Below are positions 1 through 8,533 of a DNA stretch of 64,000 bases, in pieces. The stretch spans positions 248,001 to 312,000 of the forward strand of contig NZ_JAPCZF010000004.1 of the NCBI RefSeq assembly GCF_025938095.1. The letters are read 5' to 3'. The first letter of the stretch is position 1, and each line of letters begins with the position of its first letter. The translations under genes and the position numbers were made by a program. The DNA is from Novosphingobium sp. JCM 18896. Lineage in GTDB: Bacteria > Pseudomonadota > Alphaproteobacteria > Sphingomonadales > Sphingomonadaceae. The notes beneath the pieces were generated by a model. That model had not been told where the DNA came from, searched no databases, and worked only from the letters and a program-made list of their open reading frames with translations.

Positions 1-19
1 CTCTGCTAGCGTCTTACGG

Positions 20-148
20 ACGCAAGCTTCGCTATCCTTCTCCCGCCAGCGGGAAAAGGTGCGCTACCCAAACCCTCTCCCGCTGGCGGGAGAGGCGCGA
101 GACTTGCTGAGCGCAGCGAAGCTAGTCGCAGCGGTGAGGGTGGAGGGC
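20..148. repeat. Intergenic palindromic repeat, family A, copy 1
   Basis: This gene-free stretch contains two GC-rich palindromes built on CTCCCGCCAGCGGGA and CTCTCCCGCTGGCGGGAGAG, followed by a GCGACTAG-like segment. Read as its reverse complement, the region at 9683-9853 matches it closely over the same length, including the spacer CAAACCC and the flanking AAGCTTCGCTA and GTGAGGGTGG motifs. It is therefore a dispersed, non-coding repeat and not a one-off terminator, although it could end transcription from the adjacent grxD. Confidence 0.7.
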
Positions 149-149
149 C

Positions 150-461
150 TCAGCCCTCGGCGAACAGGCCCTGCAGTTCGCCGGCCTCGAACATCTCCAT
201 CATGATGTCGCTGCCGCCGACGAACTCGCCCTTGACGTAGAGCTGGGGGATCGTCGGCCACTCCGAGTATTCCTTGATACCCGAGCGGATTTCCATGTCC
301 TGCAGCACGTCGACGCTCTCGTAGGTCACGTTGAGGTGATCGAGGATCGCGACGGCGCGGCTCGAGAAGCCGCACTGCGGGAACAGCGGCGTGCCCTTCA
401 TGAAGAGGACGACGGGGTTGGACTGGACGATTTCGGCGATGCGGCTCTGGGCGTCGGACAT
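150..461 (-). CDS. grxD: Monothiol glutaredoxin, Grx4/GrxD type
   Basis: The 103-residue product is a single glutaredoxin domain with the monothiol active site CGFS at residues 30-33 and the upstream KGTP motif used for glutathione binding. Proteins of this family bind a [2Fe-2S] cluster with glutathione and carry clusters to target proteins, usually together with BolA. The length is normal for short single-domain Grx4 proteins. The bolA homologue lies 29 bases upstream on the same strand, so the two are probably co-transcribed and act as a cytosolic Fe-S trafficking pair. The family assignment is firm. The cluster-transfer role is inferred from the family and the neighbour. Confidence 0.95.
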   Translation of the reverse strand: MSDAQSRIAEIVQSNPVVLFMKGTPLFPQCGFSSRAVAILDHLNVTYESVDVLQDMEIRSGIKEYSEWPTIPQLYVKGEFVGGSDIMMEMFEAGELQGLFAEG

Positions 462-490
462 GATGAATTGGGACCCTGGTTATGCGGTTC

Positions 491-724
491 CTAGTTGGGA
501 ACCTCGGTCTTGAGTTGCAAGGCGTGGAGCTCGCCGCCCATGCGGCCGCCGAGCGCCTCGTAGACCAGCTTGTGGCGCTGGACGAGCGGCTTGCCGCGGA
601 AGCTTTCGGAGACGACACGCGCCGCATAGTGATCGCCGTCACCCGCGAGGTCGGTGATCTCGACCTCGGCATCGGGCAGGGCGGCGCGGATCAGCGCCTC
701 GATCTCGGCGGCGGCCATCGCCAT
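491..724 (-). CDS. BolA/IbaG family protein
   Basis: This 77-residue protein has the BolA fold signature: an N-terminal helix, the acidic stretch DAEVEITDLAGDGDHY and a C-terminal QRHKLVYEAL segment. The conserved histidine in QRHK is the usual cluster ligand shared with monothiol glutaredoxins. It sits between a DUF1476 gene (4 bases upstream) and grxD (29 bases downstream), all on the minus strand, so a three-gene operon is likely. A second in-frame ATG lies two codons after the chosen start and cannot be excluded. The short IbaG-like subtype is favoured over the longer BolA morphogene by length. Confidence 0.92.
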   Translation of the reverse strand: MAMAAAEIEALIRAALPDAEVEITDLAGDGDHYAARVVSESFRGKPLVQRHKLVYEALGGRMGGELHALQLKTEVPN

Positions 725-728
725 CGGT

Positions 729-1052
729 TCAGGCCTCGCCCATCAGCGCGCGGCGCGCCTCGACCGCCTTGTCGGCGAGCGCGGTGCGGACTTCGGCTTC
801 GCTGGCATCGACGCCGGCCGAGACCAGATCGCCGAGCAGCTTGCGGATGACGTCCTCGTCGCCGGCTTCCTCGAAGTCGGCCTGGACGACGCCCTTGGCG
901 TAGGATTCGGTTTCGGCCGCCGAGAGACCCATGCGCTCTGCCGCCCACTGGCCCAGCAACCGGTTGCGGCGGGCCTGGATGCGGAACTGCATTTCCTCGT
1001 CGTGGGCGAACTTGGCTTCTTCCCCGCGTTCGCGATCTTCGAAGGTCGTCAT
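729..1052 (-). CDS. DUF1476 protein, F1-ATPase zeta-inhibitor family
   Basis: The 107-residue soluble protein begins MTTFEDRERGEEAKFAHDEE, the characteristic N-terminus of the alphaproteobacterial DUF1476 family. The Paracoccus member of this family is the zeta subunit, which inhibits the F1-ATPase. The rest is predicted to be helical, charged and without membrane segments, as expected. It heads the probable DUF1476-bolA-grxD operon. Association with Fe-S trafficking genes is common in the class, but the functional reason is not visible here. The family call is strong. An inhibitory role in this organism is inferred by homology only. Confidence 0.9.
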   Translation of the reverse strand: MTTFEDRERGEEAKFAHDEEMQFRIQARRNRLLGQWAAERMGLSAAETESYAKGVVQADFEEAGDEDVIRKLLGDLVSAGVDASEAEVRTALADKAVEARRALMGEA

Positions 1053-1152
1053 CTCGGCTCCTTAGGTCGGTTCACCGCCGCCCCTAGGGCGGCGGGCTTG
1101 CGCATTCAATACCACTTGGCAATACCACTTGGCGATCGCCAGCGGCTGGTGA

Positions 1153-1755
1153 TCAGGCGGCCTGGCGTCCGGGATGAGCCAGGAACGGCAGGTCGCTGTC
1201 CGCGCGCTGTTCGTAGGAACCGATGGCATCGGCCTGCGCCAGGGTCAGGCCGACCTCGTCGAGCCCGTTCAGCAGGCAGTGCTTGCGGAACGGATCGACC
1301 TCGAAGGTGAAGCGGTCCTGGAACGGCGTGGTGACGCTCTGCGTCTCGAGATCGACGTCGATCGGATCGGTCTTGGCGACCTCCATCAGGCGGTCGATCG
1401 CTTCCTGCGGCAGGACCACGGCGAGGATGCCGTTCTTGAAGGCGTTGCCCGAGAAGATGTCCGAGAAGCTCGGCGCCAGCACGCAGTTCACGCCCATGTC
1501 GAGCAGGGCCCAGGCGGCGTGCTCGCGGCTCGATCCGCAGCCGAAATTGTCGCCCGCGATCAAGATCGGCGCGCCGGCATATTCCGGGTCCTCGAAGACG
1601 TTGCCGGGTTCCTTGCGCACGGCCTCGAAGGCGCCCTTGCCGAGGCCTTCGCGCGTGATCGTCTTGAGCCAGTGCGCGGGAATGACGACGTCGGTGTCGA
1701 CGTTCTTGCGGCCGAAGGGGATCGCGCGGCCGTGGACGTGATTGATCGGCTCCAT
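1153..1755 (-). CDS. leuD: 3-isopropylmalate dehydratase small subunit
   Basis: The 200-residue product is the small swivel-domain subunit of isopropylmalate isomerase, which with LeuC converts 2-isopropylmalate to 3-isopropylmalate in leucine synthesis. Diagnostic motifs are [20 protein letters not shown] near the N-terminus and the substrate-loop sequence [13 protein letters not shown] around residue 70. The start at MEPINHVHG fits the family's usual length. Its ATG shares one base with the stop codon of the preceding small membrane-protein gene (TGATG), which suggests translational coupling. leuC lies upstream on the same strand, but two unrelated genes separate the subunits, which are often adjacent. 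Confidence 0.97.
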   Translation of the reverse strand: MEPINHVHGRAIPFGRKNVDTDVVIPAHWLKTITREGLGKGAFEAVRKEPGNVFEDPEYAGAPILIAGDNFGCGSSREHAAWALLDMGVNCVLAPSFSDIFSGNAFKNGILAVVLPQEAIDRLMEVAKTDPIDVDLETQSVTTPFQDRFTFEVDPFRKHCLLNGLDEVGLTLAQADAIGSYEQRADSDLPFLAHPGRQAA

Positions 1756-1922
1756 CAATCGGTCTCCGGCGTCTCGCTCGTGGGCTTGGGCAGCGCCTTC
1801 TGGTTCCGTTCCTTGCGGCGCGAGGCGTAGAGCAGCGCCGCGGTCAGCGCGGCCGAGCCGATCGCGGCACCCGCGAGCGCGGCCTTGCCCGTCCAGCTCG
1901 ATTTGTCGGTCTTGTCGGTCAT
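1755..1922 (-). CDS. Small single-pass membrane protein (55 aa)
   Basis: This short frame starts [16 protein letters not shown], continues into one hydrophobic helix of alanines and leucines (about residues 14-32), and ends in a basic and proline-rich tail, [14 protein letters not shown]. It fits tightly between the DNA glycosylase gene (41-base gap) and leuD, whose start codon overlaps its stop by one base. That overlap is the best evidence that it is translated. An alternative start six codons upstream (MHIGGL) is possible. No family is recognised. It is probably an inner-membrane protein of unknown function co-expressed with the leucine genes. Confidence 0.6.
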   Translation of the reverse strand: MTDKTDKSSWTGKAALAGAAIGSAALTAALLYASRRKERNQKALPKPTSETPETD

Positions 1923-1963
1923 GAGGCCTCCTATGTGCATCCCGGCGCGCGCATGCAAGCACT

Positions 1964-2494
1964 CTAGGGCAGGAATTCCCGCAATTCGAGCCAGCGTTCG
2001 CGCTTCGCTTCGAAGCGCATGGCCGCATAGGCCGGGCTGCTCGACGGCAGATCGACCAAGCGGACTGTCGCGTCGGCCAGCAGCTTGCGTCCGATCTTCG
2101 CCGAGGTGGCGCCGTTGAAAGCGACCGCACGCAGCGCGGGCAGGCCGGCGACGAGATCGGCCAGCGGCGCGTGCCGGGCCTCGCGGATCGCGGCGTCGAG
2201 GCTGCCCTTGCGCACGGCCGAGGCGATCGTGTCCCACAGCCCGATGCCGTGTGCGCGCAAGGTGCCGCGCCGCTCCTCGTACTCGAGCGCGGGCAGATCC
2301 TCGCGCCCGATCACCGCGCCGGTGAGCCGCCAGAACTGGTTCTGCGGATGGGCATAGTACCGCTGCTCGCGCAGCGAAGCCTCGCCCGGCAGGGTGCCGA
2401 GGATCAGCACGCGCGTATCGGGAAAGACGAAAGGCGCGAAAGCGGACTTGCGCGCCTCTGTCAGGTTTTCGGCCGGATCAGGCGGGTTCGCCAA
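1964..2494 (-). CDS. DNA-deoxyinosine glycosylase (uracil-DNA glycosylase superfamily)
   Basis: The 176-residue protein has the two motifs of family-6 (hypoxanthine) DNA glycosylases: [20 protein letters not shown] near residue 31, containing the catalytic-loop region, and LPSSSPAYA near the C-terminus. Such enzymes remove deaminated adenine from DNA by cleaving the N-glycosidic bond. The predicted start is a TTG that lies inside the end of leuC, giving a 17-base overlap. No ATG gives a complete domain. It lies between leuC and leuD on the same strand and is probably read from the leuC promoter. The superfamily is clear. Substrate preference for deoxyinosine is inferred from the subfamily pattern. 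Confidence 0.85.
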   Translation of the reverse strand: MANPPDPAENLTEARKSAFAPFVFPDTRVLILGTLPGEASLREQRYYAHPQNQFWRLTGAVIGREDLPALEYEERRGTLRAHGIGLWDTIASAVRKGSLDAAIREARHAPLADLVAGLPALRAVAFNGATSAKIGRKLLADATVRLVDLPSSSPAYAAMRFEAKRERWLELREFLP

Positions 2495-3920
2495 CGAGCG
2501 TCCGCACGTCGGTCAGCTTGCCCGTCACCGCCGCCGCCGCGGCCATGGCCGGCGAGACCAGGTGCGTGCGCGCGCCCGGGCCCTGGCGGCCGGTGAAGTT
2601 GCGGTTGCTGGTCGAGGCGCAGCGTTCGCCGGCGGGGACCTTGTCGGGGTTCATCGCCAGGCAGGCCGAGCAGCCGGGCTCGCGCCATTCGAGGCCGGCC
2701 TCGGTGATGATCTTGTCGAGCCCTTCGGCCTCGGCCTGCTGCTTGACCAGGCCCGAGCCGGGAACGACGATCGCCCACTTGACGTTGTCGGCCTTCTTGC
2801 GGCCGCGCAGCACTTCGGCGGCGGCGCGGATGTCCTCGATGCGGCTGTTGGTGCACGAACCGATGAACACGTTCTGGACCTCGATGTCGGTCATCTTGGT
2901 GCCCGGCTGCAGCCCCATGTAGTCGAGGCTGACCTGCGCCGCCTGCTGCTTCGAGGCATCGGCGAAGCTCTCGGGCGCGGGAACCACGCCGCCGATCGGC
3001 ACCACGTCCTCGGGGCTGGTGCCCCAGGTCACGGTTGGCTGGATGTCGGCGGCGTCGATGTGCACCGACTTGTCGAACTTGGCGCCGGGATCGGTCTTGA
3101 GGCTGGTCCACCAGGCCACGGCCTTGTCCCAGTCGGCGCCCTTGGGCGCATAGGGGCGGCCCTTCACATAGGCGAAGGTCTTGTCGTCGGGGGCGACCAG
3201 GCCGGCGCGGGCGCCGCCCTCGATCGACATGTTGCAGACGGTCAGGCGGCCCTCGATCGACATGTCCTCGAAGGTCGAGCCGCAGAACTCGATGACGTGG
3301 CCGGTGCCGCCGGCCGTGCCGATCACGCCGATGACATGGAGCACGACGTCCTTGGGCGTGACGCCCGGCGCCAGCTTGCCGTCGACGCGGACCTCGAAGG
3401 TCTTCGACTGCGACAGGATCAGCGTCTGGGTGGCGAGGACGTGCTCGACCTCGGTCGTGCCGATGCCGAAGGCCAGCGCGCCGAGGCCGCCGTGGCACGA
3501 AGTGTGGCTGTCGCCGCAGACGATCGTCGCGCCTGGTAGCGAGAAGCCCTGCTCGGGGCCGACGACGTGGACGATGCCCTGTTCGACGTCGACTTCGCTG
3601 ATGTAGCGCACGCCGAATTCGGGCGCGTTCTTCGCCAGGGTCTTGAGCTGGTTGGCGCTCTCGGCATCGGCGATCGGAATGCGGTTGCCCTGCGCATCCT
3701 GGCGCGGGGTCGTCGGCAGGTTGTGATCGGGCACGGCGAGCGTGAGATCGGGGCGGCGCACCGGGCGGCCGGCGACGCGGAGCGCCTCGAAGGCCTGCGG
3801 GCTGGTCACTTCGTGGACGAGGTGACGGTCGATGTAGACGAGGCAGGTGCCGTCGTCCCGGCGTTCGACGACGTGGGCGTCCCAGATCTTCTCGTAGAGC
3901 GTGCGCGGTGCAGTGGTCAT
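2478..3920 (-). CDS. leuC: 3-isopropylmalate dehydratase large subunit
   Basis: The 480-residue protein is the aconitase-fold large subunit of isopropylmalate isomerase and carries a [4Fe-4S] cluster. The three cluster cysteines are visible in [10 protein letters not shown] and in the pair GSCTNSR and CSACLAMN. The N-terminal [12 protein letters not shown] and the internal NLPTTPRQD are also typical. Full length matches bacterial LeuC. It is first in a minus-strand series leuC, glycosylase, 55-residue protein, leuD. A strong hairpin at 3976-4005 separates it from the gene behind it. No leader peptide rich in leucine codons was found in the short upstream gap. Confidence 0.97.
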   Translation of the reverse strand: MTTAPRTLYEKIWDAHVVERRDDGTCLVYIDRHLVHEVTSPQAFEALRVAGRPVRRPDLTLAVPDHNLPTTPRQDAQGNRIPIADAESANQLKTLAKNAPEFGVRYISEVDVEQGIVHVVGPEQGFSLPGATIVCGDSHTSCHGGLGALAFGIGTTEVEHVLATQTLILSQSKTFEVRVDGKLAPGVTPKDVVLHVIGVIGTAGGTGHVIEFCGSTFEDMSIEGRLTVCNMSIEGGARAGLVAPDDKTFAYVKGRPYAPKGADWDKAVAWWTSLKTDPGAKFDKSVHIDAADIQPTVTWGTSPEDVVPIGGVVPAPESFADASKQQAAQVSLDYMGLQPGTKMTDIEVQNVFIGSCTNSRIEDIRAAAEVLRGRKKADNVKWAIVVPGSGLVKQQAEAEGLDKIITEAGLEWREPGCSACLAMNPDKVPAGERCASTSNRNFTGRQGPGARTHLVSPAMAAAAAVTGKLTDVRTLVGEPA

Positions 3921-3975
3921 GACGGGCAGCTAGGCCCGTCGCACAAGCATTTCAAGCGTCTTGCAGATGCGCGAA

Positions 3976-4005
3976 AGCGCGGCGGTCCTTGCGGGCCGCC
4001 GCGCT
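3976..4005 (-). terminator. GC-rich hairpin terminator after the 129-residue secreted-protein gene
   Basis: A 10-base perfect stem, AGCGCGGCGG with CCGCCGCGCT, is extended by three more pairs (one of them a G-U wobble) and closed by a four-base loop. It follows the stop of the minus-strand gene at 4035-4424 and precedes leuC. On the minus strand the stem is followed by TTTCGC, a weak T-tract, so it is a plausible but not ideal intrinsic terminator. Confidence 0.55.
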
Positions 4006-4034
4006 CCCGGAGATGCCCCGAGGGGCAAGGCGAC

Positions 4035-4424
4035 TTAGCCGCGGCGACCGTCCCAGTCGCGACGCTCCATGCGGAGCGCGACGCGGACCGAGTTCACGCG
4101 CTGCTGCAGATTGCTAACTTCGCTGCGATCGAGGCCGTTGCGCGCATACTGCGCATAGAGGCGCTTCACGTCGGTCGCCTGGCGGCGCAGGCCCTGGGCC
4201 TCGCGCGGCGAGATCGTGCGGCGCTGGGTGGCGCGGGTGATCGCCGTGTCGAGCGAATTGATGTCCTGGCGGATCTCGTTGTTGCGCGCCGGCGTCAGGC
4301 GCCAGGCGTCGTTGCGGACGTCATGGCGGGGGCCGCCATAGGGCTGGGCCTGGGCCGCACCGGCCATCGACAGGGCAGCGGCGGCAATCGCGAGGGGGGC
4401 GGCGAACTTCTTGAAGGTATTCAT
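4035..4424 (-). CDS. Secreted hypothetical protein with helical C-terminal region
   Basis: The 129-residue product starts with a clear Sec signal peptide, MNTFKKFAAPLAIAAAALSM, with an AGAAQA cleavage region near residue 26. The mature part is short, strongly basic and probably mostly helical, with repeated RQDINSL, RRQATDV and LQQRVNSV blocks. No catalytic motif, cysteine pair or membrane segment is seen after the signal. It stands alone, with a hairpin downstream and crtZ divergent upstream. The family is not recognised by name. A periplasmic protein of unknown function is the most that can be said. Confidence 0.75.
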   Translation of the reverse strand: MNTFKKFAAPLAIAAAALSMAGAAQAQPYGGPRHDVRNDAWRLTPARNNEIRQDINSLDTAITRATQRRTISPREAQGLRRQATDVKRLYAQYARNGLDRSEVSNLQQRVNSVRVALRMERRDWDGRRG

Positions 4425-4570
4425 GGTCTTTCTCCGTTTCTCCCGGGGGGGCGGGGAGGTGTTCAGGAAACACCTGAAAGGCCAAAAAGGCTCGTTTCAA
4501 ACTGTCGCAAATGGTCGCCAGGTGCCGCGGACATGGCCAACCGATGAACTTCGGATTAAAGGGCGAAGCC

Positions 4571-5089
4571 ATGTCCAGCCTGGCCGCCGTCCTGATCGTC
4601 CTCGCCACCGTAGCCGCGATGGAATTCGTGGCCTGGGCCAGCCACAAGTACGTGATGCACGGCTTCGGCTGGGGCTGGCACCGCGATCACCACGAACCGC
4701 ACGACAAGCTGCTCGAGAAGAACGACCTCTATGCCCTGGTCGGCGCGGCCATGAGCATCGCGATGTTCGCGCTGGGCAGCCCGCTGGTCATGGGCGCGGG
4801 AGCCTGGGAGCCGGGCACATGGATCGGCCTCGGCGTGCTGGTCTACGGGGTGATCTATACGCTGATCCACGACGGCCTGGTCCACCAGCGGTATTTCCGC
4901 TGGGTACCGCGCGGCGGCTATGCCAAGCGGCTGGTCCAGGCGCACAAGCTGCACCATGCGACCACCTGCAAGGAAGGCGGCGTCAGCTTCGGCTTCGTGA
5001 TCGCGCGCGATCCCGCGGCGCTCAAGCGTGAGCTGCGCGAACAGCGCCAGGCCGGCGTGGCCGTGCTGCGCGAGGCGATCGAGGACTGA
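4571..5089 (+). CDS. crtZ: Beta-carotene hydroxylase (fatty-acid hydroxylase superfamily)
   Basis: This 172-residue integral membrane protein shows the di-iron histidine clusters of CrtZ: HKYVMH at residues 25-30, HRDHH at 37-41, HDGLVH near 97 and HKLHH further on. CrtZ adds 3-hydroxyl groups to the rings of beta-carotene, giving zeaxanthin-type xanthophylls. Four hydrophobic stretches separate the motifs. ATG 4571 is preferred because AAGGGCG lies just upstream and the length fits the family. An in-frame ATG at 4544 is less likely. No other carotenoid gene is in the window, so it appears to be an isolated crtZ. Confidence 0.93.
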   Translation: MSSLAAVLIVLATVAAMEFVAWASHKYVMHGFGWGWHRDHHEPHDKLLEKNDLYALVGAAMSIAMFALGSPLVMGAGAWEPGTWIGLGVLVYGVIYTLIHDGLVHQRYFRWVPRGGYAKRLVQAHKLHHATTCKEGGVSFGFVIARDPAALKRELREQRQAGVAVLREAIED

Positions 5090-5124
5090 AGGTTCGGCTT
5101 TTCCGTCCTTGGCCTCCCCACTTT

Positions 5125-5225
5125 CGTCGCCCCTGCGTAGGCAGGGGCCCAACCAAGCTCTCTTCCTGATGCGAACGGCGCGGTGTTGCGACGTCAGCTG
5201 GGCCCCTGCCTACGCAGGGGCGACG
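5125..5225. repeat. 101-bp clover-like inverted repeat, family B, copy 1
   Basis: Two 26-base arms beginning CGTCGCCCCTGCGTAGGCAG and its complement flank a spacer of about 49 bases. Each arm is itself a small hairpin, CCCCTGC-GTAG-GCAGGGG. A second copy of identical length lies at 27562-27662. The arms differ at one position in each, and the two changes keep the stem paired. It is non-coding and lies between crtZ and a convergent gene. Confidence 0.85.
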
Positions 5226-5255
5226 GTGAAGAGGTGGTCACGACCTTGGGAAGGG

Positions 5256-5603
5256 TCAGCCAGGCTGACCGGGATCGAGGCGATCGAGCCAGGCCTGCGC
5301 CTGCTTGGGTTCGCCGACCGCTTCGGGGCCGACCGGACCGCGCGCCGCGAGGAATTCGCGGTGGAGGTCGAACGGCGGCATGGCGAGCTGATCGCGCGCC
5401 TTGTCGATCTCCTCAGCCAGTTCGTCGAGCTCGGCGAGGACGGGGGCCGCGCGCTTCTGCGCCGCCTTGTCGCGCTGATGGCCGAACAGCCCCCATTTGC
5501 CCGCGGCGGTCGCCTGCAGCGCCGCGACGAGCGCGGTTAGATATTCGGCTTCCGCTTCGCAGCGGCGATCATCGAGACGGGCGAGACGGTCGGCTTTGGC
5601 CAT
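5256..5603 (-). CDS. Hypothetical protein (115 aa), helical, charged
   Basis: The frame begins MAKADRLARLDDRRCEAEAE and is mainly acidic and basic helix-forming sequence up to about residue 75, followed by a proline- and glycine-containing tail. There is no signal peptide, membrane segment or recognised motif. It reads convergently towards crtZ across the family B repeat and is divergent from the SDR gene. Codon use matches the neighbours and no competing gene overlaps, so it is probably real. Function is unknown. Confidence 0.6.
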   Translation of the reverse strand: MAKADRLARLDDRRCEAEAEYLTALVAALQATAAGKWGLFGHQRDKAAQKRAAPVLAELDELAEEIDKARDQLAMPPFDLHREFLAARGPVGPEAVGEPKQAQAWLDRLDPGQPG

Positions 5604-5756
5604 CGCCGTGCCTTATCGGGCCTTGGATCGGCGTGCAAATCGCGCGGGGCCGGCGCGAAAATGTCCCTTTCCTGCGCTGTCGCCGGCTTCGCTGGCTAGG
5701 CACCCGCGCGGCGCCGACCGATGCTGCGGTCAAACAGGATGCGAAAGGGAAGAGGC

Positions 5757-6662
5757 ATGGAACGGCAGAAGGAACAGGATCTCACCGGCAAGGTCGTGAT
5801 CGTCACGGGCGCGAGCCGCGGCGTGGGGCGGCAGGCGGCGCTCTATTTCGCGCAGCGCGGCGCCAAGGTGGTGCTGGCGGCGCGGACGGTCGATCCCGAT
5901 CCCAGCCTGCCGGGCAGCCTCGGCGAGGCGTTGCAGGCGATCGAGGCCATGGGCGGCGAGGCGCTGGTCGTGCAGACCGATCTCGCGAACCAGGCCGACC
6001 TGCGCCGGCTCGTCGACACGACGGTCGAACGCTTCGGCGGCATCGACGTGCTGGTAAACAACGCCGCCTCGACCGTCGGCTCGGTCTGGCAGAAGAAGTT
6101 CCTCGACCTCAGCTTCGACGAGTGGAGCAACGACTTCGACATCAACCTCCACGCGCCGTTCATCCTGATGCAGCTCGTCACGCCGATCATGGCGGCGCGC
6201 GGCGGCGGGCGCATCGTCAACGTCACCACCGGCAGCGGCGAGGTGTTCCGCATGCCCGAGGAGCACGTACCCCCGGCCGAGGTGGTCGGCCGCAATCTCG
6301 TCGTGCCCAGCTATTTCGCGAGCAAGCGCGCGCTTGACCGGCTCGGCAACGTGATCGCGCCCGAACTGCGCAAGCACGGGGTCTACGTCATCGGCATGCA
6401 TCCGGGCTGGGTCGCCACCGAGATCGTCAGCGCCCGGCTCGAGGCGCAGGGCTTCGACCCCAAGGAGGGCGACAACCGCCCGGTGCCGCCCAGCGTGCCC
6501 GCGCGGATGATCGTCTATTTCGCGAGCTGCGCGAATCCCGAGGAATATACCGGCCGCCTGTTCTGGGCCGAGCGCGAGATGGCCGGCCTCGGCGTGCCGG
6601 CCGACGTGACTGAGACGGAACGGACCGCCGAAGACCGTCTCATCGTCACCACGAAAGTCTAG
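5757..6662 (+). CDS. Short-chain dehydrogenase/reductase
   Basis: The 301-residue product is a classical SDR. The cofactor motif GASRGVGRQ lies around residue 20, NNAAS follows near residue 100, and the catalytic pair appears as YFASK, preceded by the VTTGSG strand. These enzymes oxidise or reduce hydroxyl and keto groups with NAD(P). The start at MERQKEQDL has AAGGGAAGAGG directly upstream. The C-terminal third carries extra sequence (NPEEYTGRLFWAEREMAG) common in larger SDRs. The AraC-family gene begins within about 60 bases downstream on the same strand, so the regulator may control this enzyme. The substrate is unknown. Confidence 0.9.
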   Translation: MERQKEQDLTGKVVIVTGASRGVGRQAALYFAQRGAKVVLAARTVDPDPSLPGSLGEALQAIEAMGGEALVVQTDLANQADLRRLVDTTVERFGGIDVLVNNAASTVGSVWQKKFLDLSFDEWSNDFDINLHAPFILMQLVTPIMAARGGGRIVNVTTGSGEVFRMPEEHVPPAEVVGRNLVVPSYFASKRALDRLGNVIAPELRKHGVYVIGMHPGWVATEIVSARLEAQGFDPKEGDNRPVPPSVPARMIVYFASCANPEEYTGRLFWAEREMAGLGVPADVTETERTAEDRLIVTTKV

Positions 6663-6725
6663 AGCCTGCCTGCGATCGTGATAGAATCGGTGCCGCGCCG
6701 ACCGAACGGCGCCGGGACAGGCAGG

Positions 6726-7661
6726 ATGACGACAGGGCAGATCGGCAGCGATCCGGCAATGGCCCAGCGCAAGCGCGAGCTGGCGAAGTGGGTCAATATC
6801 GAGAAGTCGATCGTCGATCAGGTCGATCGCTTCACCGCCGAACATCGCCTCGACTTCGCCGGCGGCGCGGTCGAGGTGCGGCAGTTTTCGTGGTCGAAGC
6901 CGGTCGAAAGCGTCTGGACCACCGAGAACCACTGCTACCTGCTGCACCTGTCGCTCGACGGGAAGGGGCCGTCGAACGTCGTCACCAATCTCAGGTCGGG
7001 GCGCAACGCGGCGAGCAGCATGGGCGCGCTGGCGCTGGTGCCGCCGGGGCAGGCGCTGTCCTGCCTGAGCGATGCGGGGTCGTCGCGCGCGATCCGCTGC
7101 CTGCTCGACGCAAGACTGCTCGAGAGCTTCCTCGCGGACCTGCCCGAATGGCACGACGGCCTGCTGCACGAGGCCTTCAGCCTGTCGGGCGGGCAGATCG
7201 AATGGCTGATCCGGCGCATGTACCGCGAACTGTCTTCGCCCGACTTCGGCACCGACGCGATGCTCGCGACCTTCGCGCAGCAGCTCGCGGTCGAAATCGT
7301 CCGCAAGTTCGAGCTGCGCAGCGTCGCCGACTTCCGCCGCGGGGGCATGGCGCCCTGGCGTCTGCAACGGCTGCGTGACCGGCTCTATGCCGACGATCCG
7401 CTGCCCGATCTCGCCGAGCTGGCCGAGCTCTGCGACATGACCGTGCGCCACCTGGCCCGTGCCTTCCGCACCGAGACCGGCCAGACACTCGGCAAGTACC
7501 GCGAGACGGTGATGGTCGAGCGTGCGACGCCGATGCTCCGCGAAGGCGCCTCCGTGGCCGAGGTCGCGGGCCGCCTCGGCTTTTCGAGCCCCGGTGGTTT
7601 CCGCTCGGCCTTCCGCCGCGCGACGGGCATGCTGCCGAGCGAGATCAAGGCGGCGAATTGA
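6726..7661 (+). CDS. AraC-family transcriptional regulator
   Basis: The last 100 residues form two helix-turn-helix units typical of AraC/XylS proteins: LAELCDMTVRHLARAFRTET, then VAEVAGRLGFSSPGGFRSAF and a closing FRRATGMLPSE. The first about 190 residues resemble the AraC-binding-like sensory domain found in NahR/AlkR-type regulators of aromatic or alkane metabolism. ATG 6726 was chosen because a purine-rich GCAGG precedes it. A GTG at 6678 would add 16 residues. It follows the SDR gene on the same strand. The DNA-binding function is secure, while the effector and targets are unknown. Confidence 0.9.
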   Translation: MTTGQIGSDPAMAQRKRELAKWVNIEKSIVDQVDRFTAEHRLDFAGGAVEVRQFSWSKPVESVWTTENHCYLLHLSLDGKGPSNVVTNLRSGRNAASSMGALALVPPGQALSCLSDAGSSRAIRCLLDARLLESFLADLPEWHDGLLHEAFSLSGGQIEWLIRRMYRELSSPDFGTDAMLATFAQQLAVEIVRKFELRSVADFRRGGMAPWRLQRLRDRLYADDPLPDLAELAELCDMTVRHLARAFRTETGQTLGKYRETVMVERATPMLREGASVAEVAGRLGFSSPGGFRSAFRRATGMLPSEIKAAN

Positions 7662-7702
7662 ACGCTCCGGATCGGATTTGAGCCGGAATGATTCCTTCTG
7701 CC

Positions 7703-7792
7703 GTCACCCCGGACTTGATCCGGGGTCCCGCTATCGATCCCAGCGTATCGCTTGCCGCAAAAAGCGGGACCCCGGATCAAGCCCGGGGTGAC
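7703..7792. repeat. 90-bp inverted repeat, family C
   Basis: Arms starting GTCACCCCGGACTTGATCCG and ending CGGATCAAGCCCGGGGTGAC can fold into a long stem with a few mismatches and an internal loop of about 30 bases. This type of repeat is widely scattered between genes in alphaproteobacteria. Only one copy is present here. It separates the convergent AraC-type and SEC-C genes and may serve as a bidirectional terminator. Confidence 0.75.
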
Positions 7793-7816
7793 GAAGAGTG
7801 GTGAGAGGCGCCCCTA

Positions 7817-8488
7817 TCACCCGGCGCCGCAGCACTTCTTGTACTTCTTGCCCGATCCGCAGGTGCAGGGATCGTTGCGGCCGATCTTCGTAGGCCGCGG
7901 CGTATCGGCCGAACCGGCGGCCGCGCCGCGGTGTTCGCGGCGCCAGGCGTTGAGCCGCAGCGTCCATTCGGGGATCAGCGCGGGCGCCTCCAGGGTCAGC
8001 CGGTCGATCTCGGCGCGGTCGAGATCGCACTCGTCGCGGGCGATGCGGACGAGCGTGTCCATTCCCGCCATCGCCGCCACGGCCTCGGCGTCGCCGCTTT
8101 CGGCGATGGCGCCCCAGGCCAGCGGGCGCAGGTTCACCGCCGCGGCGAAGCCTTCGATCCACAGCTCCCACATCACCTCGTCGTGCCGCGCGTCGATCTC
8201 GAAGAACGGCGCGTGGCGGCCCGTGTCGAGCGCCTGGCGCAGCCGGTCGTGGTGGTCGAGCACCAGCTCTGCGTACCAGCGCGCCTCGTCGTCATCGACG
8301 AAGGGCGTCGCGGTGCCGTCGGCGCTCCACACCAGCGGCAGCCATTCGTCGGGCAGCACTTGGTCGGGGCAGACGATCACGCCGGCCAGATAGCCGTCGA
8401 GATCGCTGAGCAGCATGGCCTCGCTCTCCTCGGGCAGGTTCGCGAGGGCGCCGTCGAGGCGACGGAGGCGGGGGGACGATATACGCAT
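7817..8488 (-). CDS. UPF0149/YecA-family protein with C-terminal SEC-C zinc motif
   Basis: The 223-residue protein has an N-terminal YecA/UPF0149-like helical domain, which opens [18 protein letters not shown] and includes the [12 protein letters not shown] segment. It ends in a SEC-C motif, [19 protein letters not shown], with CxCx8CC zinc ligands. SEC-C tails occur on SecA and on many small proteins and bind zinc and ribosome- or SecB-related partners. The combination is common in proteobacteria but its role is poorly defined. It is cytosolic with no membrane segment. The family C repeat lies beyond its stop codon. Confidence 0.88.
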   Translation of the reverse strand: MRISSPRLRRLDGALANLPEESEAMLLSDLDGYLAGVIVCPDQVLPDEWLPLVWSADGTATPFVDDDEARWYAELVLDHHDRLRQALDTGRHAPFFEIDARHDEVMWELWIEGFAAAVNLRPLAWGAIAESGDAEAVAAMAGMDTLVRIARDECDLDRAEIDRLTLEAPALIPEWTLRLNAWRREHRGAAAGSADTPRPTKIGRNDPCTCGSGKKYKKCCGAG

Positions 8489-8533
8489 GGCTCGCCCCCT
8501 AGGGCGATCACAGCCTCAGGTGAAGCGGGCGCG

